Shown in pieces: positions 1 to 7,890 of a stretch of DNA of 64,000 bases; position 1 is the stretch's first letter; each line of letters starts with the position of its first letter. The notes under the pieces were generated by a model, which saw only the letters and a program-made list of their open reading frames with translations, ran no database searches and was not told the DNA's origin. The stretch covers positions 1-64,000 of the forward strand of contig JAFXEF010000053.1 in NCBI GenBank assembly GCA_017520935.1, written 5' to 3'. The stretch is from Bacteroidaceae bacterium. Its GTDB lineage: Bacteria > Bacteroidota > Bacteroidia > Bacteroidales > Bacteroidaceae. The position numbers and the translations under genes are program-made.

Positions 1-2184
1 ACGGGCATATTGCATCACGAACATACGCAGTATCTCGCTTATCTGCGCTCCGTGTACACGGCGCAGGGCAATCTCGCGGCGGCGATACTGGGTCTCGAAG
101 AACACGAGGCCGAAGACTCCCATTAGGGCAATGAGAATGGCAACGATGGAGAATACGCTGATGAGGCGCGTGAGTTCCTGCTCTTTTTCGTACTCGCGGC
201 TCAGCTGCTCGTCGATAGACTGTATTTTAAGCTGCTCGGGATTTACCTGAGGGTCGAGTTTCGCGAACGAACTCTCTATGTGTGCCTTCAAGACATCCAA
301 ATCGGCATTTTCGGTCGTGCGAATGTAAGCTGTAAAGAAACTCGGGTCTCTTCCTGACACATAGAATGCCGTAGGTCGTGTCGCCTTCTGCAGAGGCTGC
401 ATTTTTACATCTTCGCAGAAGCCGACCAATCGAGTATCTCCTTCAGTCCTCCAATCATAATTCACACGAGTACCCATCGTGAGATTGTACTTCCGTTTTG
501 CAAACTCTGGATATATGACTGCACCCTGGGGATTTTGTATGTCGTGCGACTCGAAGTTACGTCCCTCGGTAATGCCAATCCCCATCACTTCAAGGAAATT
601 GGGCGTCACCTCTTGCAGGTCCATCCTAATCTTGCGATCTTCGCCTATAACTTCGTAGTCATTGCTGGTGCGCCATCCTTCCGATACAATGTTTTGGTAC
701 GAGAATGCAACATCCTTGATCATCGGGCTCTCGTTGAGCAGCGACATGAGAGCCGGACGGTTGGCCTTAGTGGTCAGCGCAGCTGCCTTAGGCCCCAGTT
801 CTACAGCAAGCAAGTGCTGCTTATCGACCCCGATATCGTAACTCATCATATAGGAGTGTTGCTGCTTGATGAATAGGGTGCAGGTAATCAGTGTGATGGC
901 AATCAAGTACTGCAAGCCCAGCAACGTAAAGCGCAGACGACGGCCCACAACCGTATTGCCAAACGACCCTTTGATGGCGAATGATGGAGGTATTGAGGTT
1001 ATATAGTAGGCCGGATAGACGCTGGCAACAACAGCAAGCACAACCCCGGCACCAAGCATCACAAGCACCACGTCCCAATTATCTTCCAAGGCGATAGAAG
1101 TGGAGATAAACTGGTTGGCACTGACCTCGGGTGCAATATAGAAGATGATCAGGAAAGCAAGCAATAGGCCGAGTACAACCATCCCGATAGCTTCACCCAC
1201 AAATCCGAGGCGCAAGCGACGTATGGTGCAGCCAAAAATCTTCTCGGTATTCACTCTCCGTATACGACGCGGAATCATCGCCATGAAGAAGTTGATGAAA
1301 TTCACAAAAGCAATGATGATGATGACAATACCTATGGCCAGCAACGTATAGGTGGTAGTAGCATCTGCAGTCTTTGTTTCTGACACCGTTTCAGAGAAAT
1401 GAATGTCCTTGAGCGCTGTCAGCTGCAACTGACACAATGGGTTGGAGCGGAACTCCTCAAGCGACATCGATTCATACTTTTCCCCATAGATGCTCTTGAA
1501 CTTGGGATAGAGGCTTTCAAGGAAGGCATCCTTCATCCAGGCCTCCTTCAGTTTATAGAAGTAGGTAAATTGCCAATTGCCGTCCCATGTCCTGAGAGGA
1601 GCAGCCATAAACATCTGCAACCCATACAAATCGCAGCTTCGGGGAAAATCCTCAAAAATACCGACCACCGTGAGCGAACGGTTATTCGCATCCTGTATCA
1701 CACCGTCAAGCTCTATTTTATGCGTTTTGGCAAAATTTTCGCTGAGCAAGATGCTGTTGGGCGTACTCAGTCGGTTGAAGCTACCGCTCACGAGTCTAAA
1801 TCCCATGGTCTCCGGAGCTCCTGTCGTGCCCCAACTCTCCTTGATTTCCACCAGTCCATCTTCACCATCACTCAGTTTTATCTTGAGGGGCGACTGACGA
1901 TAATGCATTCGTCCGAACGATTCCACCATCGTGGTATCTTCGCCAAAGCTTTGGCCCATCGCATCATTGATGCCCGCAAACATCTTGCCATCATACACTT
2001 TCGATAAGGCTGATGACTCAAATCGGAACACCCTCTCTGCATCCTTGAGTGAGCGGTTGTAACTGAGATCGTAATTGACCTGTACCAAGATGGCATAAGC
2101 TGCCGCGGAGGCGATGCCGAGGCCCAAGATGTTGAGCGTGGACGACACTTTGTAGCGTCCGAGATTCTTAAAGAACTCTTTCAT
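1..2184 (-). CDS. ABC transporter permease, FtsX/MacB type (3' end outside window)
   Basis: The frame is open from an ATG at 2184 to the left edge (728 codons), so the C-terminus is missing. The protein starts MKEFFKNLGRYK, then has a first membrane segment and a long periplasmic MacB-like domain. Around codons 290-320 a second hydrophobic segment reads IIIIIAFVNFINFFMAMIPR, the usual FtsX-domain pattern, followed by further segments. A second periplasmic half follows, and the last visible hydrophobic stretch ends with ETQYRRREIALRRVHGA, the conserved FtsX motif before the last helices. Two FtsX repeats in about 780 residues is normal for Bacteroidota export permeases that work with a separate ATPase. 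The substrate is not visible; lipoprotein, peptide or drug export are the known roles of the family. Confidence 0.85.
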   Translation of the reverse strand, partial: MKEFFKNLGRYKVSSTLNILGLGIASAAAYAILVQVNYDLSYNRSLKDAERVFRFESSALSKVYDGKMFAGINDAMGQSFGEDTTMVESFGRMHYRQSPLKIKLSDGEDGLVEIKESWGTTGAPETMGFRLVSGSFNRLSTPNSILLSENFAKTHKIELDGVIQDANNRSLTVVGIFEDFPRSCDLYGLQMFMAAPLRTWDGNWQFTYFYKLKEAWMKDAFLESLYPKFKSIYGEKYESMSLEEFRSNPLCQLQLTALKDIHFSETVSETKTADATTTYTLLAIGIVIIIIAFVNFINFFMAMIPRRIRRVNTEKIFGCTIRRLRLGFVGEAIGMVVLGLLLAFLIIFYIAPEVSANQFISTSIALEDNWDVVLVMLGAGVVLAVVASVYPAYYITSIPPSFAIKGSFGNTVVGRRLRFTLLGLQYLIAITLITCTLFIKQQHSYMMSYDIGVDKQHLLAVELGPKAAALTTKANRPALMSLLNESPMIKDVAFSYQNIVSEGWRTSNDYEVIGEDRKIRMDLQEVTPNFLEVMGIGITEGRNFESHDIQNPQGAVIYPEFAKRKYNLTMGTRVNYDWRTEGDTRLVGFCEDVKMQPLQKATRPTAFYVSGRDPSFFTAYIRTTENADLDVLKAHIESSFAKLDPQVNPEQLKIQSIDEQLSREYEKEQELTRLISVFSIVAILIALMGVFGLVFFETQYRRREIALRRVHGAQISEILRMFVMQYAR

Positions 2185-2236
2185 TGTCGTTATGTGTTTT
2201 TATTGTTTTGCTAATTCTTTAATTTCCTTGTGTCTC

Positions 2237-2320
2237 TGTCATCCTGAGTGTCAACGAAGGATCTCGCAGTGTCTCTCGCAAAGTCCCAGCGCGAGATTCT
2301 TCACTTCGTTCAGAATGACA
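2237..2320. repeat. 84-bp imperfect inverted repeat (dispersed Bacteroidales hairpin)
   Basis: The left arm begins TGTCATCCTGAG and the right arm ends with TTCAGAATGACA. The inner arms pair through CGAAGGATCTCGC and GCGAGATTCTTC. The 'GTCAT-CTGA..CGAAG..ATCTCG' pattern resembles a repeat I recall as common between genes in Bacteroidetes. No terminal duplication or transposase is visible. Confidence 0.6.
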
Positions 2321-2487
2321 GTCTGTTTTTATTGTTTTGCTTTGTACGTATTTTCGTTTTGTCTCTTTTTCCAAAAATTATCACAGGCGTGAAAATTTTT
2401 TATCACTACTGTGAAAATTTTTTGTCACAGGCTTGAAAAATCTTGTTGCTACCTTCTGTTTTCTCTGTTCTGTTTGTCGAATTCTTT

Positions 2488-2527
2488 GCGTATCCGTGGA
2501 TATTTCATTACGTATCCACGGTTACGC
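2488..2527. repeat. 15-bp inverted repeat
   Basis: GCGTATCCGTGGATA is followed after a short loop by TATCCACGGTTACGC, its complement with one mismatch. It could be an operator or an RNA hairpin in the leader of the permease gene. There is no T-run to suggest a terminator. Confidence 0.45.
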
Positions 2528-2785
2528 GAGTTTTTTGCTTTGTTATCGCGGTTTATTGGTTGTATGCTTTCGTTTTTTCTCATATGGATTGGCATAAATT
2601 CTTTTGTTCCGATTTGCTTAGCGAAGTTACTCACACGGGCAAGCACTATCTCAAGAAAAAATCGAAAAAACGCTTTTTTGAGCGAAAATTGTAAAGTTTC
2701 TTTACACTTTTCTCGGTACATCTTGGAAAAAACGCATAAAAAGCGGCATTTTGTACCCTATGTGTTGTGATTGTATAGATGGAAA

Positions 2786-2814
2786 AGAGGCGCATCCTTT
2801 GTGGGTGCGCCTCT
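2786..2814 (-). terminator. Rho-independent terminator of the RluA-type gene
   Basis: A 12-bp stem AGAGGCGCAYCC/GGGTGCGCCTCT has a 5-nt loop. On the minus strand it is followed by TTTT. It lies 54 bp after the stop codon of the pseudouridine synthase gene. Confidence 0.75.
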
Positions 2815-2867
2815 GCTATATCAATGTTAATAATAAGTCGAAGGAACGTGGTGTCTTGCTTTGCTGG

Positions 2868-3788
2868 CTACTCATCCTTGGCCGACTGAACTACCTTGCG
2901 GAAGGTGGCAGGCACGGGAGCCTCAAAGTGCATCAGTTCGCGTGTCACGGGATGCACGAGCGAGAGGCGGTGGTTGTGCAGCATGAGCCGGCCTATGGGA
3001 TTGGTGTTGCCACCATACTTGCGGTCGCCGGCTACGGGGTGCCCAATGTCGGCAAGCTGTACGCGTATCTGGTTCTTGCGTCCGGTGAATATCTGCAGGT
3101 CGAGCAGCGAGTGATGCCCGTTGCTCTGCACCACACGGTAGCGTGTCACGGCCAAGCGTCCCTCGTCGGGCTTGCGGGCGATATATACCATCATATTGTT
3201 GTTGTTCTCCACGAGGTAGTGGCGTAGTTCCTGATGTTCCTCTTCGGGGCAGCCCTCCACGACGGCCGTGTAGCAACGCTCACGGATGTAGCTGTCCCAT
3301 CCGAAGCGCAGTTCGCGCTGCGTGTCGGGGTCTTTGGCAAAGATGAGGATGCCCGAGGTGTATTGGTCGAGACGGTGGCAGATGTAGGCCATGGCACGCG
3401 GGTCCTTCTGCTTCAGGTACTCGGTGAGCAATCCCTGTGCCGTCTTCTTGTTGGTGTCGCGCCCCATAGAGAGCAGGCCAGCAGCCTTCTCCACAACGAT
3501 GAGGTACTTGTCTTCATAGATAATCTGCAGCTGGTTGGCGTTCAGCACGGCAAAGGGGCGGGTAAAGTTGACCGACACCTTGTCACGCGGAGTAAGCGGG
3601 GTGTCAAACTGTGTGGTGGGGCGTCCGTTCACGGCCACGTGGTTATGGGCCAGCATCGACTTGATGTCGCTCTTACTCTTGGGCGCCAATATCATATAAA
3701 GGAAGGGGAGCAGCGTAGTATCCTCTACGGCAGAGTAGTGGAATATCTGGCTGGGGCCTTGCTTGCCGTATCGTTTGGTTTTCTTCAT
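2868..3788 (-). CDS. RluA-family rRNA/tRNA pseudouridine synthase
   Basis: The protein has 306 residues from the start MKKTKRYGKQ; an upstream in-frame start would add 13 residues that look non-coding. It isomerises specific uridines in RNA to pseudouridine. An S4-like RNA-binding part covers about residues 25-75 (KSKSDIKSMLAHNHVAVNG). The catalytic domain follows with the signature HRLDQYTSG, whose Asp141 is the expected nucleophile, then later GRKNQIRVQLADIGHPV. Length and domain order fit the RluA/RluD group; the exact target uridine cannot be read from sequence. It is a single-gene unit with its own terminator. Confidence 0.9.
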   Translation of the reverse strand: MKKTKRYGKQGPSQIFHYSAVEDTTLLPFLYMILAPKSKSDIKSMLAHNHVAVNGRPTTQFDTPLTPRDKVSVNFTRPFAVLNANQLQIIYEDKYLIVVEKAAGLLSMGRDTNKKTAQGLLTEYLKQKDPRAMAYICHRLDQYTSGILIFAKDPDTQRELRFGWDSYIRERCYTAVVEGCPEEEHQELRHYLVENNNNMMVYIARKPDEGRLAVTRYRVVQSNGHHSLLDLQIFTGRKNQIRVQLADIGHPVAGDRKYGGNTNPIGRLMLHNHRLSLVHPVTRELMHFEAPVPATFRKVVQSAKDE

Positions 3789-3935
3789 AATGTCTGCAAA
3801 ATTAGTGCAAGGCAAGTGAAAACGCAAATTTATTTACTGTTTTCCGAGCCGCCACCTAATTTCTACTTATGTGAAGCGCAAGTAAAAGGTAATAAATAAT
3901 TCACAATTCACAACTCATAATTCGCAATTAAGTGT

Positions 3936-3943
3936 TATCTTTG
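3936..3943 (+). promoter_or_regulatory. Possible Bacteroidales -7 box upstream of meaB
   Basis: TATCTTTG matches TAnnTTTG and lies 42 bp before the meaB start. No TTG is seen at the usual -33 distance. The surrounding spacer is made of 'aattcacaattca' micro-repeats. Confidence 0.4.
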
Positions 3944-3984
3944 CCATATTATAATTTAGAATTCACAATTCAGAATTAACTACC

Positions 3985-5070
3985 ATGCAGCATCCAGAAA
4001 ATGAAGACATATACAAGGGTCTGACCGTAAATGCAGGCGTAGAGCAGCCCTCGATGGTAAATCCTTATATGAAACCCAAGAAGCGCAAGCGCCTGTTCAC
4101 CCCTGCCGAGTATGTAGAGGGCATTGTGAAGGGCGACATTACCATGTTGTCACGTGCTGTGACACTCGTCGAGAGTCTGTTGCCCGAGCATCAGACAATA
4201 GCACAAGAGGTCATCGAGAAATGTCTGCCCTATACGGGGAGGTCTGTACGCATAGGCATCAGCGGTGTGCCCGGTGCGGGCAAAAGCACCTCTATCGATG
4301 CTTTCGGGCTGCATGTGCTGGAGCGCTACGGGGGCAAACTCGCTGTGCTGGCCATCGACCCCAGCAGTGAAAAGACCAAAGGCAGTATCCTGGGCGACAA
4401 GACACGCATGGAGAAACTCTCCGTGCATCCCGAGGCCTTCATACGTCCCAGCCCCTCGGCAGGTTCGCTTGGTGGTGTGGCTCGCAAGACACGCGAGACC
4501 ATCGTGCTGTGCGAGGCGGCTGGATTTGACAAGATTTTCGTGGAGACCGTGGGTGTAGGCCAAAGCGAAACGGCAGTGCACTCGATGGTAGACTTCTTCC
4601 TCCTCATACAGTTGGCAGGCACGGGCGATGAGCTACAAGGCATCAAGCGTGGCATCATGGAGATGGCCGACGGTATCATCATCAACAAGGCCGACGGAGC
4701 CAATGTAGAGAAGGCCGAGCTGGCCGCATCGCACTTCCGAAATGCACTACATCTGTTTCCTGCGCCAGAGAGCGGATGGACACCCCAGGTGCTCACCTAC
4801 TCGGGTTTCTATGGACTGCGCATCGATGAGGTGTGGACCATGGTGTTCGACTATATCGACTTTGTGAAGAAGAACGGCTACTTCGACCACCGCCGCAACG
4901 AGCAAGCCAAGTATTGGATGTACGAGAGCATTAACGAGGCCTTGCGCGACAGTTTCTACAACAATCCCACCATCGCTTCACTGCTCTCCCTCAAGGAGAA
5001 TCAGGTGCTGGGTGGTGAGCTCACCTCGTTTGTAGCCGCACGACAGTTGTTGGAGGTGTATTTCAAGTGA
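3985..5070 (+). CDS. meaB: Methylmalonyl-CoA mutase-associated GTPase MeaB
   Basis: This is a 361-residue G3E-family P-loop GTPase that loads and protects the B12-dependent methylmalonyl-CoA mutase. The P-loop GISGVPGAGKST spans residues 91-102. It is followed by DPSSEKTKGSILGDKTRM, the switch region ETVGVGQSE and the base-recognition motif NKADG. Family length is 330-370 residues. The mutase genes are not in this window, so the partner must be encoded elsewhere. The ATG at 3985 gives a normal N-terminus. The propionate/succinate pathway it serves is standard in Bacteroidales. The next gene begins 22 bp downstream and may be co-transcribed. Confidence 0.93.
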   Translation: MQHPENEDIYKGLTVNAGVEQPSMVNPYMKPKKRKRLFTPAEYVEGIVKGDITMLSRAVTLVESLLPEHQTIAQEVIEKCLPYTGRSVRIGISGVPGAGKSTSIDAFGLHVLERYGGKLAVLAIDPSSEKTKGSILGDKTRMEKLSVHPEAFIRPSPSAGSLGGVARKTRETIVLCEAAGFDKIFVETVGVGQSETAVHSMVDFFLLIQLAGTGDELQGIKRGIMEMADGIIINKADGANVEKAELAASHFRNALHLFPAPESGWTPQVLTYSGFYGLRIDEVWTMVFDYIDFVKKNGYFDHRRNEQAKYWMYESINEALRDSFYNNPTIASLLSLKENQVLGGELTSFVAARQLLEVYFK

Positions 5071-5092
5071 TCAAGAGCAAGGATCAGTGCCA

Positions 5093-5926
5093 ATGATGAG
5101 AAAGACATTCACGATACTGATTGCTGCGCTACTGGCATGTGAGGTGGTGGCACAGTTGCCGATAGAGATCAAGGTGCTCTCATATAACATCCGCACGTTG
5201 GCCGATGACGGCGACAACAGCTGGAAGTATCGTCGGCATGCGACAAGGAATATGCTGAATGTGCATAAACCCGACCTCTTCGGGCTGCAAGAAGCCATGA
5301 TCACCCACTTGAAGTATATCGACAGGTGGATACCGCGATACGACCGTGTGGGTGTAGGCCGTGACGATGGCAAGAAGCGAGGCGAAGTGGTGGCTATCTA
5401 TTACAACAAGAGGCGCTTCGACCTGCTCGACAGCGGCACATTCTGGCTGAGCGAGACACCCGAACAGGTGTCCAAAGGGTGGGATGCCGCCTGCGTCCGC
5501 ACGACCACCTGGGTGAAGTTGCGCGACAAGGATAGCAGCAAGGAGTTTTACTTCTTCAACACCCATCTGGATCATAAGGGTAGAGTGGCGCAGACCGAGT
5601 CGGTCAAGCTTATCATAGAGAAAATCAAGGAGATTTCCGGTGAGGAGGCCACCGTGATTCTTGGCGGGGATTTCAATGTGATACCCGAAGATGAGGTGCT
5701 TGCTCCGCTCGATGGTTTCATGCAGGCTGCCCGCACCACCGCCGAAACAGCCGATGACAAGGGCACCTTTAACAGCTGGGGCAAACGGAAGGTGAAGAGC
5801 GTGATAGACCACGTGTTCTACCGTGGCAGCACTGCCGAGTGCCACACCTATCGTATCCTCGATGGCGACTACGGTGCTCCTTACATCTCGGATCATTATC
5901 CTGTTGAGGTCGTGCTCTCCTTTTAA
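5093..5926 (+). CDS. Secreted endonuclease/exonuclease/phosphatase-family hydrolase
   Basis: About 277 residues. MMRKTFTILIAALLACEVVA is a signal peptide ending near 'VAQ', so the enzyme is exported. The EEP fold (DNase I/inositol phosphatase/sphingomyelinase class) is shown by VLSYNIRT near the N-terminus, LFGLQEAM, FFNTHLDHKG, ILGGDFNV and the terminal SDHYPVEV. These are the metal-binding and catalytic His/Asp positions of the family. Nuclease versus phosphoesterase activity cannot be decided from motifs; many Bacteroidales homologues are annotated only by fold. An upstream GTG at 5087 is possible, but ATG at 5093 or 5096 fits the signal peptide better. Confidence 0.85.
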   Translation: MMRKTFTILIAALLACEVVAQLPIEIKVLSYNIRTLADDGDNSWKYRRHATRNMLNVHKPDLFGLQEAMITHLKYIDRWIPRYDRVGVGRDDGKKRGEVVAIYYNKRRFDLLDSGTFWLSETPEQVSKGWDAACVRTTTWVKLRDKDSSKEFYFFNTHLDHKGRVAQTESVKLIIEKIKEISGEEATVILGGDFNVIPEDEVLAPLDGFMQAARTTAETADDKGTFNSWGKRKVKSVIDHVFYRGSTAECHTYRILDGDYGAPYISDHYPVEVVLSF

Positions 5927-5955
5927 TAAATAACATCATGTAACAAGGTATAGAT

Positions 5956-6501
5956 ATGAAAACGATGTATGTATTTCTTGCCGATGGCTTCGAAGAGATT
6001 GAGGCCCTCGCCCCAGTAGATGTGATGCGCCGTGCCGGCTTGACGGTGACGACGGTCAGTGTGACAGACAACTTGACAGTGACAGGTGCCCATGGTATCC
6101 CCGTAGTAGCCGATGCCATGTTTGATGAGTTCGACTATGCCGATGCAGATCTGCTCTTCTTGCCCGGCGGACTGCCCGGTGCCACTAACCTTGAGGCACA
6201 CAAGCCACTCGGCGAGTTGCTGACTGGAAAGGCTGCCGAGGGAGTGGTCGTCTCGGCCATCTGTGCAGCACCACTCGTGCTCGGCGGTCTCGGCTTGCTC
6301 CAAGGCAGGCAGGCTACCTGCTACCCCGGTTTCGAGGGCAACATGCTGGGAGCCGAGTATACCGCAGCGAAGGTGACTATCGACGGCAACATCTTCACGG
6401 CTTGCGGTCCCGGTGCAGCCTGGGAACTCGGTTTCACCTTTGTGGAGCACTTCTGTGGAGCAGAGAAGGCCGATGAGTTGCGTGCAGGAATGCAGTTTTG
6501 A
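5956..6501 (+). CDS. DJ-1/PfpI-family protein
   Basis: 181 residues, the usual size of the DJ-1/YajL group. The N-terminus MKTMYVFLADGFEEIEA carries the conserved Glu. The nucleophile elbow SAICAAP has the reactive cysteine at residue 103, and LPGG lies near residue 70. Members act as glyoxalase III-type or protein-repair enzymes and as redox-sensitive chaperones; the exact role here is not visible. The gene is 29 bp after the EEP gene on the same strand, probably in one transcript. Confidence 0.88.
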   Translation: MKTMYVFLADGFEEIEALAPVDVMRRAGLTVTTVSVTDNLTVTGAHGIPVVADAMFDEFDYADADLLFLPGGLPGATNLEAHKPLGELLTGKAAEGVVVSAICAAPLVLGGLGLLQGRQATCYPGFEGNMLGAEYTAAKVTIDGNIFTACGPGAAWELGFTFVEHFCGAEKADELRAGMQF

Positions 6502-6506
6502 AAAGG

Positions 6507-6618
6507 AGGCCTCCCCTACCCCCTCCCGAAGAGGGGGACTCCAATCTTTATGATTACAAAATACTACTCAGTGATGCCTGTAAACTCCTTCCCCTTGGGG
6601 AGGGCGGGGGGAGAGGCT
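6507..6618. repeat. Pair of inverted C/G-rich dispersed elements
   Basis: A copy at 6507-6540 (CCTCCCCTACCCCCTCCC, then AGAGGGGGACT) faces an inverted, diverged copy at 6584-6618 (ACTCCTTCCCC, then GGAGAGGCT). A related single copy lies at 61944-61987. The pair fills the gap between the DJ-1 gene and ispD. It resembles a paired REP/REPIN arrangement. Confidence 0.6.
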
Positions 6619-6630
6619 ATTTCTCATCTT

Positions 6631-7374
6631 ATGAACAAATACGCCATCATAGTAGCCGGAGGTAAAGGCCTACGCATGGGCGGTGACCTTCCCAAGCAGT
6701 TTATCCCCATTGAGGGATGTCCAGTGCTGATGCACACGCTCGACACGTTTCATGCGTGCGACGAGTCCATACAGATTATCTTAGTGTTGCCTCGCGACCA
6801 TCAGGACTACTGGCACGAGCTTTGTGCCCAATATCAGTTTGCCGTGCCCCACCGCATTGCCGATGGTGGTGCCACGCGCTTCCATTCCGTACAGAACGGC
6901 TTGGCGTTGGTCGAGGAGACCGAGGCGCTGGTGGCCGTACACGATGGTGTGCGCCCCTTCGTGAGTCACGAGGTGATAGAGCGTTGCTATAGCGAGGCCG
7001 AGGTCTATGACGCTGTGGTGCCCGTAGTACCCGTGGTAGAGACGGTTAGGCAACTGGTAGGAAAGGATAGCACAGAAGGAGAAGCCCGTCACCCGGAGGT
7101 CACTTGCAACTCCTCCCAACCATCAACCCTCAACTCTCAAAGTATCACCGTCGACCGCAACGCCTACCGTCTGGTGCAGACCCCACAGACCTTCCGCGCC
7201 ACGCTACTGCGCCGTGCCTACGAGCAACCCTACTGCGATGCCTTCACCGACGATGCCTCTGTGGTGGAGGCCATGGGACACGCTGTGCACCTCACTGATG
7301 GCAATCGCGAGAATATCAAGCTCACCACGCCGTTTGACCTCACGGTAGCAAGAGCCTACTTATCGTACAGATAG
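6631..7374 (+). CDS. ispD: 2-C-methyl-D-erythritol 4-phosphate cytidylyltransferase
   Basis: 247 residues from [11 protein letters not shown]; longer starts run into the repeat upstream. IspD joins CTP and MEP in the non-mevalonate isoprenoid pathway. The nucleotide-binding start [27 protein letters not shown] and [15 protein letters not shown] identify it. Residues of about 150-178 are an extra low-complexity stretch ([14 protein letters not shown], then QPSTLNSQS) between VETVRQLV and VDRNAYR, where family members have only a few residues. At DNA level this insert contains a 'caaccctcaactctcaaag' spacer-type micro-repeat. The 3' end overlaps the convergent gene by 19 bp. Confidence 0.92.
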   Translation: MNKYAIIVAGGKGLRMGGDLPKQFIPIEGCPVLMHTLDTFHACDESIQIILVLPRDHQDYWHELCAQYQFAVPHRIADGGATRFHSVQNGLALVEETEALVAVHDGVRPFVSHEVIERCYSEAEVYDAVVPVVPVVETVRQLVGKDSTEGEARHPEVTCNSSQPSTLNSQSITVDRNAYRLVQTPQTFRATLLRRAYEQPYCDAFTDDASVVEAMGHAVHLTDGNRENIKLTTPFDLTVARAYLSYR

Positions 7375-7736
7375 AATATACGATCCATCATCTTCCACTT
7401 GTCATCGGCGGTGTCGCCCTCGCGACATTGCTGAAAGATAGCCATGAAGTCTTCCCACTCCTGCTGGCGTGGCAGAGTGGCAAGGCGTGTCATGGCACTG
7501 TCCCAGTCGAAGTCAACGGGAGTCTCCACAATCATGAAGAGACGGTTGCCAAGGAGGTATATCTCCATCTCAAGGATACCCACCTCGCGTATGCCATCGA
7601 GGATTTCGGGCCACGCCTCGTCTTCGCTGTGGCGGTGTATGTACTCGCGTATGAGCGCATCATCGGGTTTGAGGTCCATGGTACGGCAATACCGCTTCAC
7701 GGGCACGGGATATTGCTTGGTGTCGTAACCGTTCAT
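7356..7736 (-). CDS. L-rhamnose mutarotase-family protein (RhaM/DUF718-like)
   Basis: 126 residues. The family interconverts alpha and beta anomers of 6-deoxy sugars. Matching features are [11 protein letters not shown] at the N-terminus, the central [21 protein letters not shown] with family-typical aromatic/Glu spacing, and a C-terminal [10 protein letters not shown]. Rhamnose and fucose mutarotases of this fold are hard to separate by sequence. No other rhamnose or fucose genes lie beside it. It may act on sugars released by the exported glycosidases of this strain, but that is inference. It overlaps ispD tail-to-tail. Confidence 0.8.
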   Translation of the reverse strand: MNGYDTKQYPVPVKRYCRTMDLKPDDALIREYIHRHSEDEAWPEILDGIREVGILEMEIYLLGNRLFMIVETPVDFDWDSAMTRLATLPRQQEWEDFMAIFQQCREGDTADDKWKMMDRIFYLYDK

Positions 7737-7766
7737 TTTGTTTAGGGTTTAGAGTTTAGGAGGAAC

Positions 7767-7802
7767 GAGGCTTTCACCCGGCAGCTGCCCTAAGGGGAAG
7801 AA
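7767..7802. repeat. Possible diverged copy of the C/G-rich dispersed element
   Basis: GAGGCTTTCACCC followed by CCCTAAGGGGAAGAA resembles the AGGCCT..CCCCT..GGGGA pattern of the pair at 6507-6618. Its position is between the mutarotase promoter side and the end of the large exported protein gene. Similarity is partial, so the call is weak. The rest of 7737-7890 holds nothing I can name. Confidence 0.35.
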
Positions 7803-7890
7803 GCAACGTGCCCCTAACACATATATCCATTGTTTGCATTTCATTATCATAAAGCAGGTATCCTGTTGAGGAACTATTTTCTCACAGCAC

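Larger units (their letters stand above)
2185..2867. other. 683-bp AT-rich intergenic region without a convincing gene
   Basis: Short open frames occur here, but none has a start site, composition or family resemblance that I trust. The region holds a long inverted repeat, a second shorter inverted repeat, a run of TGAAAATTTTT direct repeats at about 2389-2440, and the terminator of the pseudouridine synthase gene. Both flanking genes are on the minus strand. Confidence 0.6.

Noticed and set aside
2411..2770. 119-codon open frame in the intergenic region
   Set aside because: Biased by AT-rich repeats, no homologous look, no promoter or RBS.
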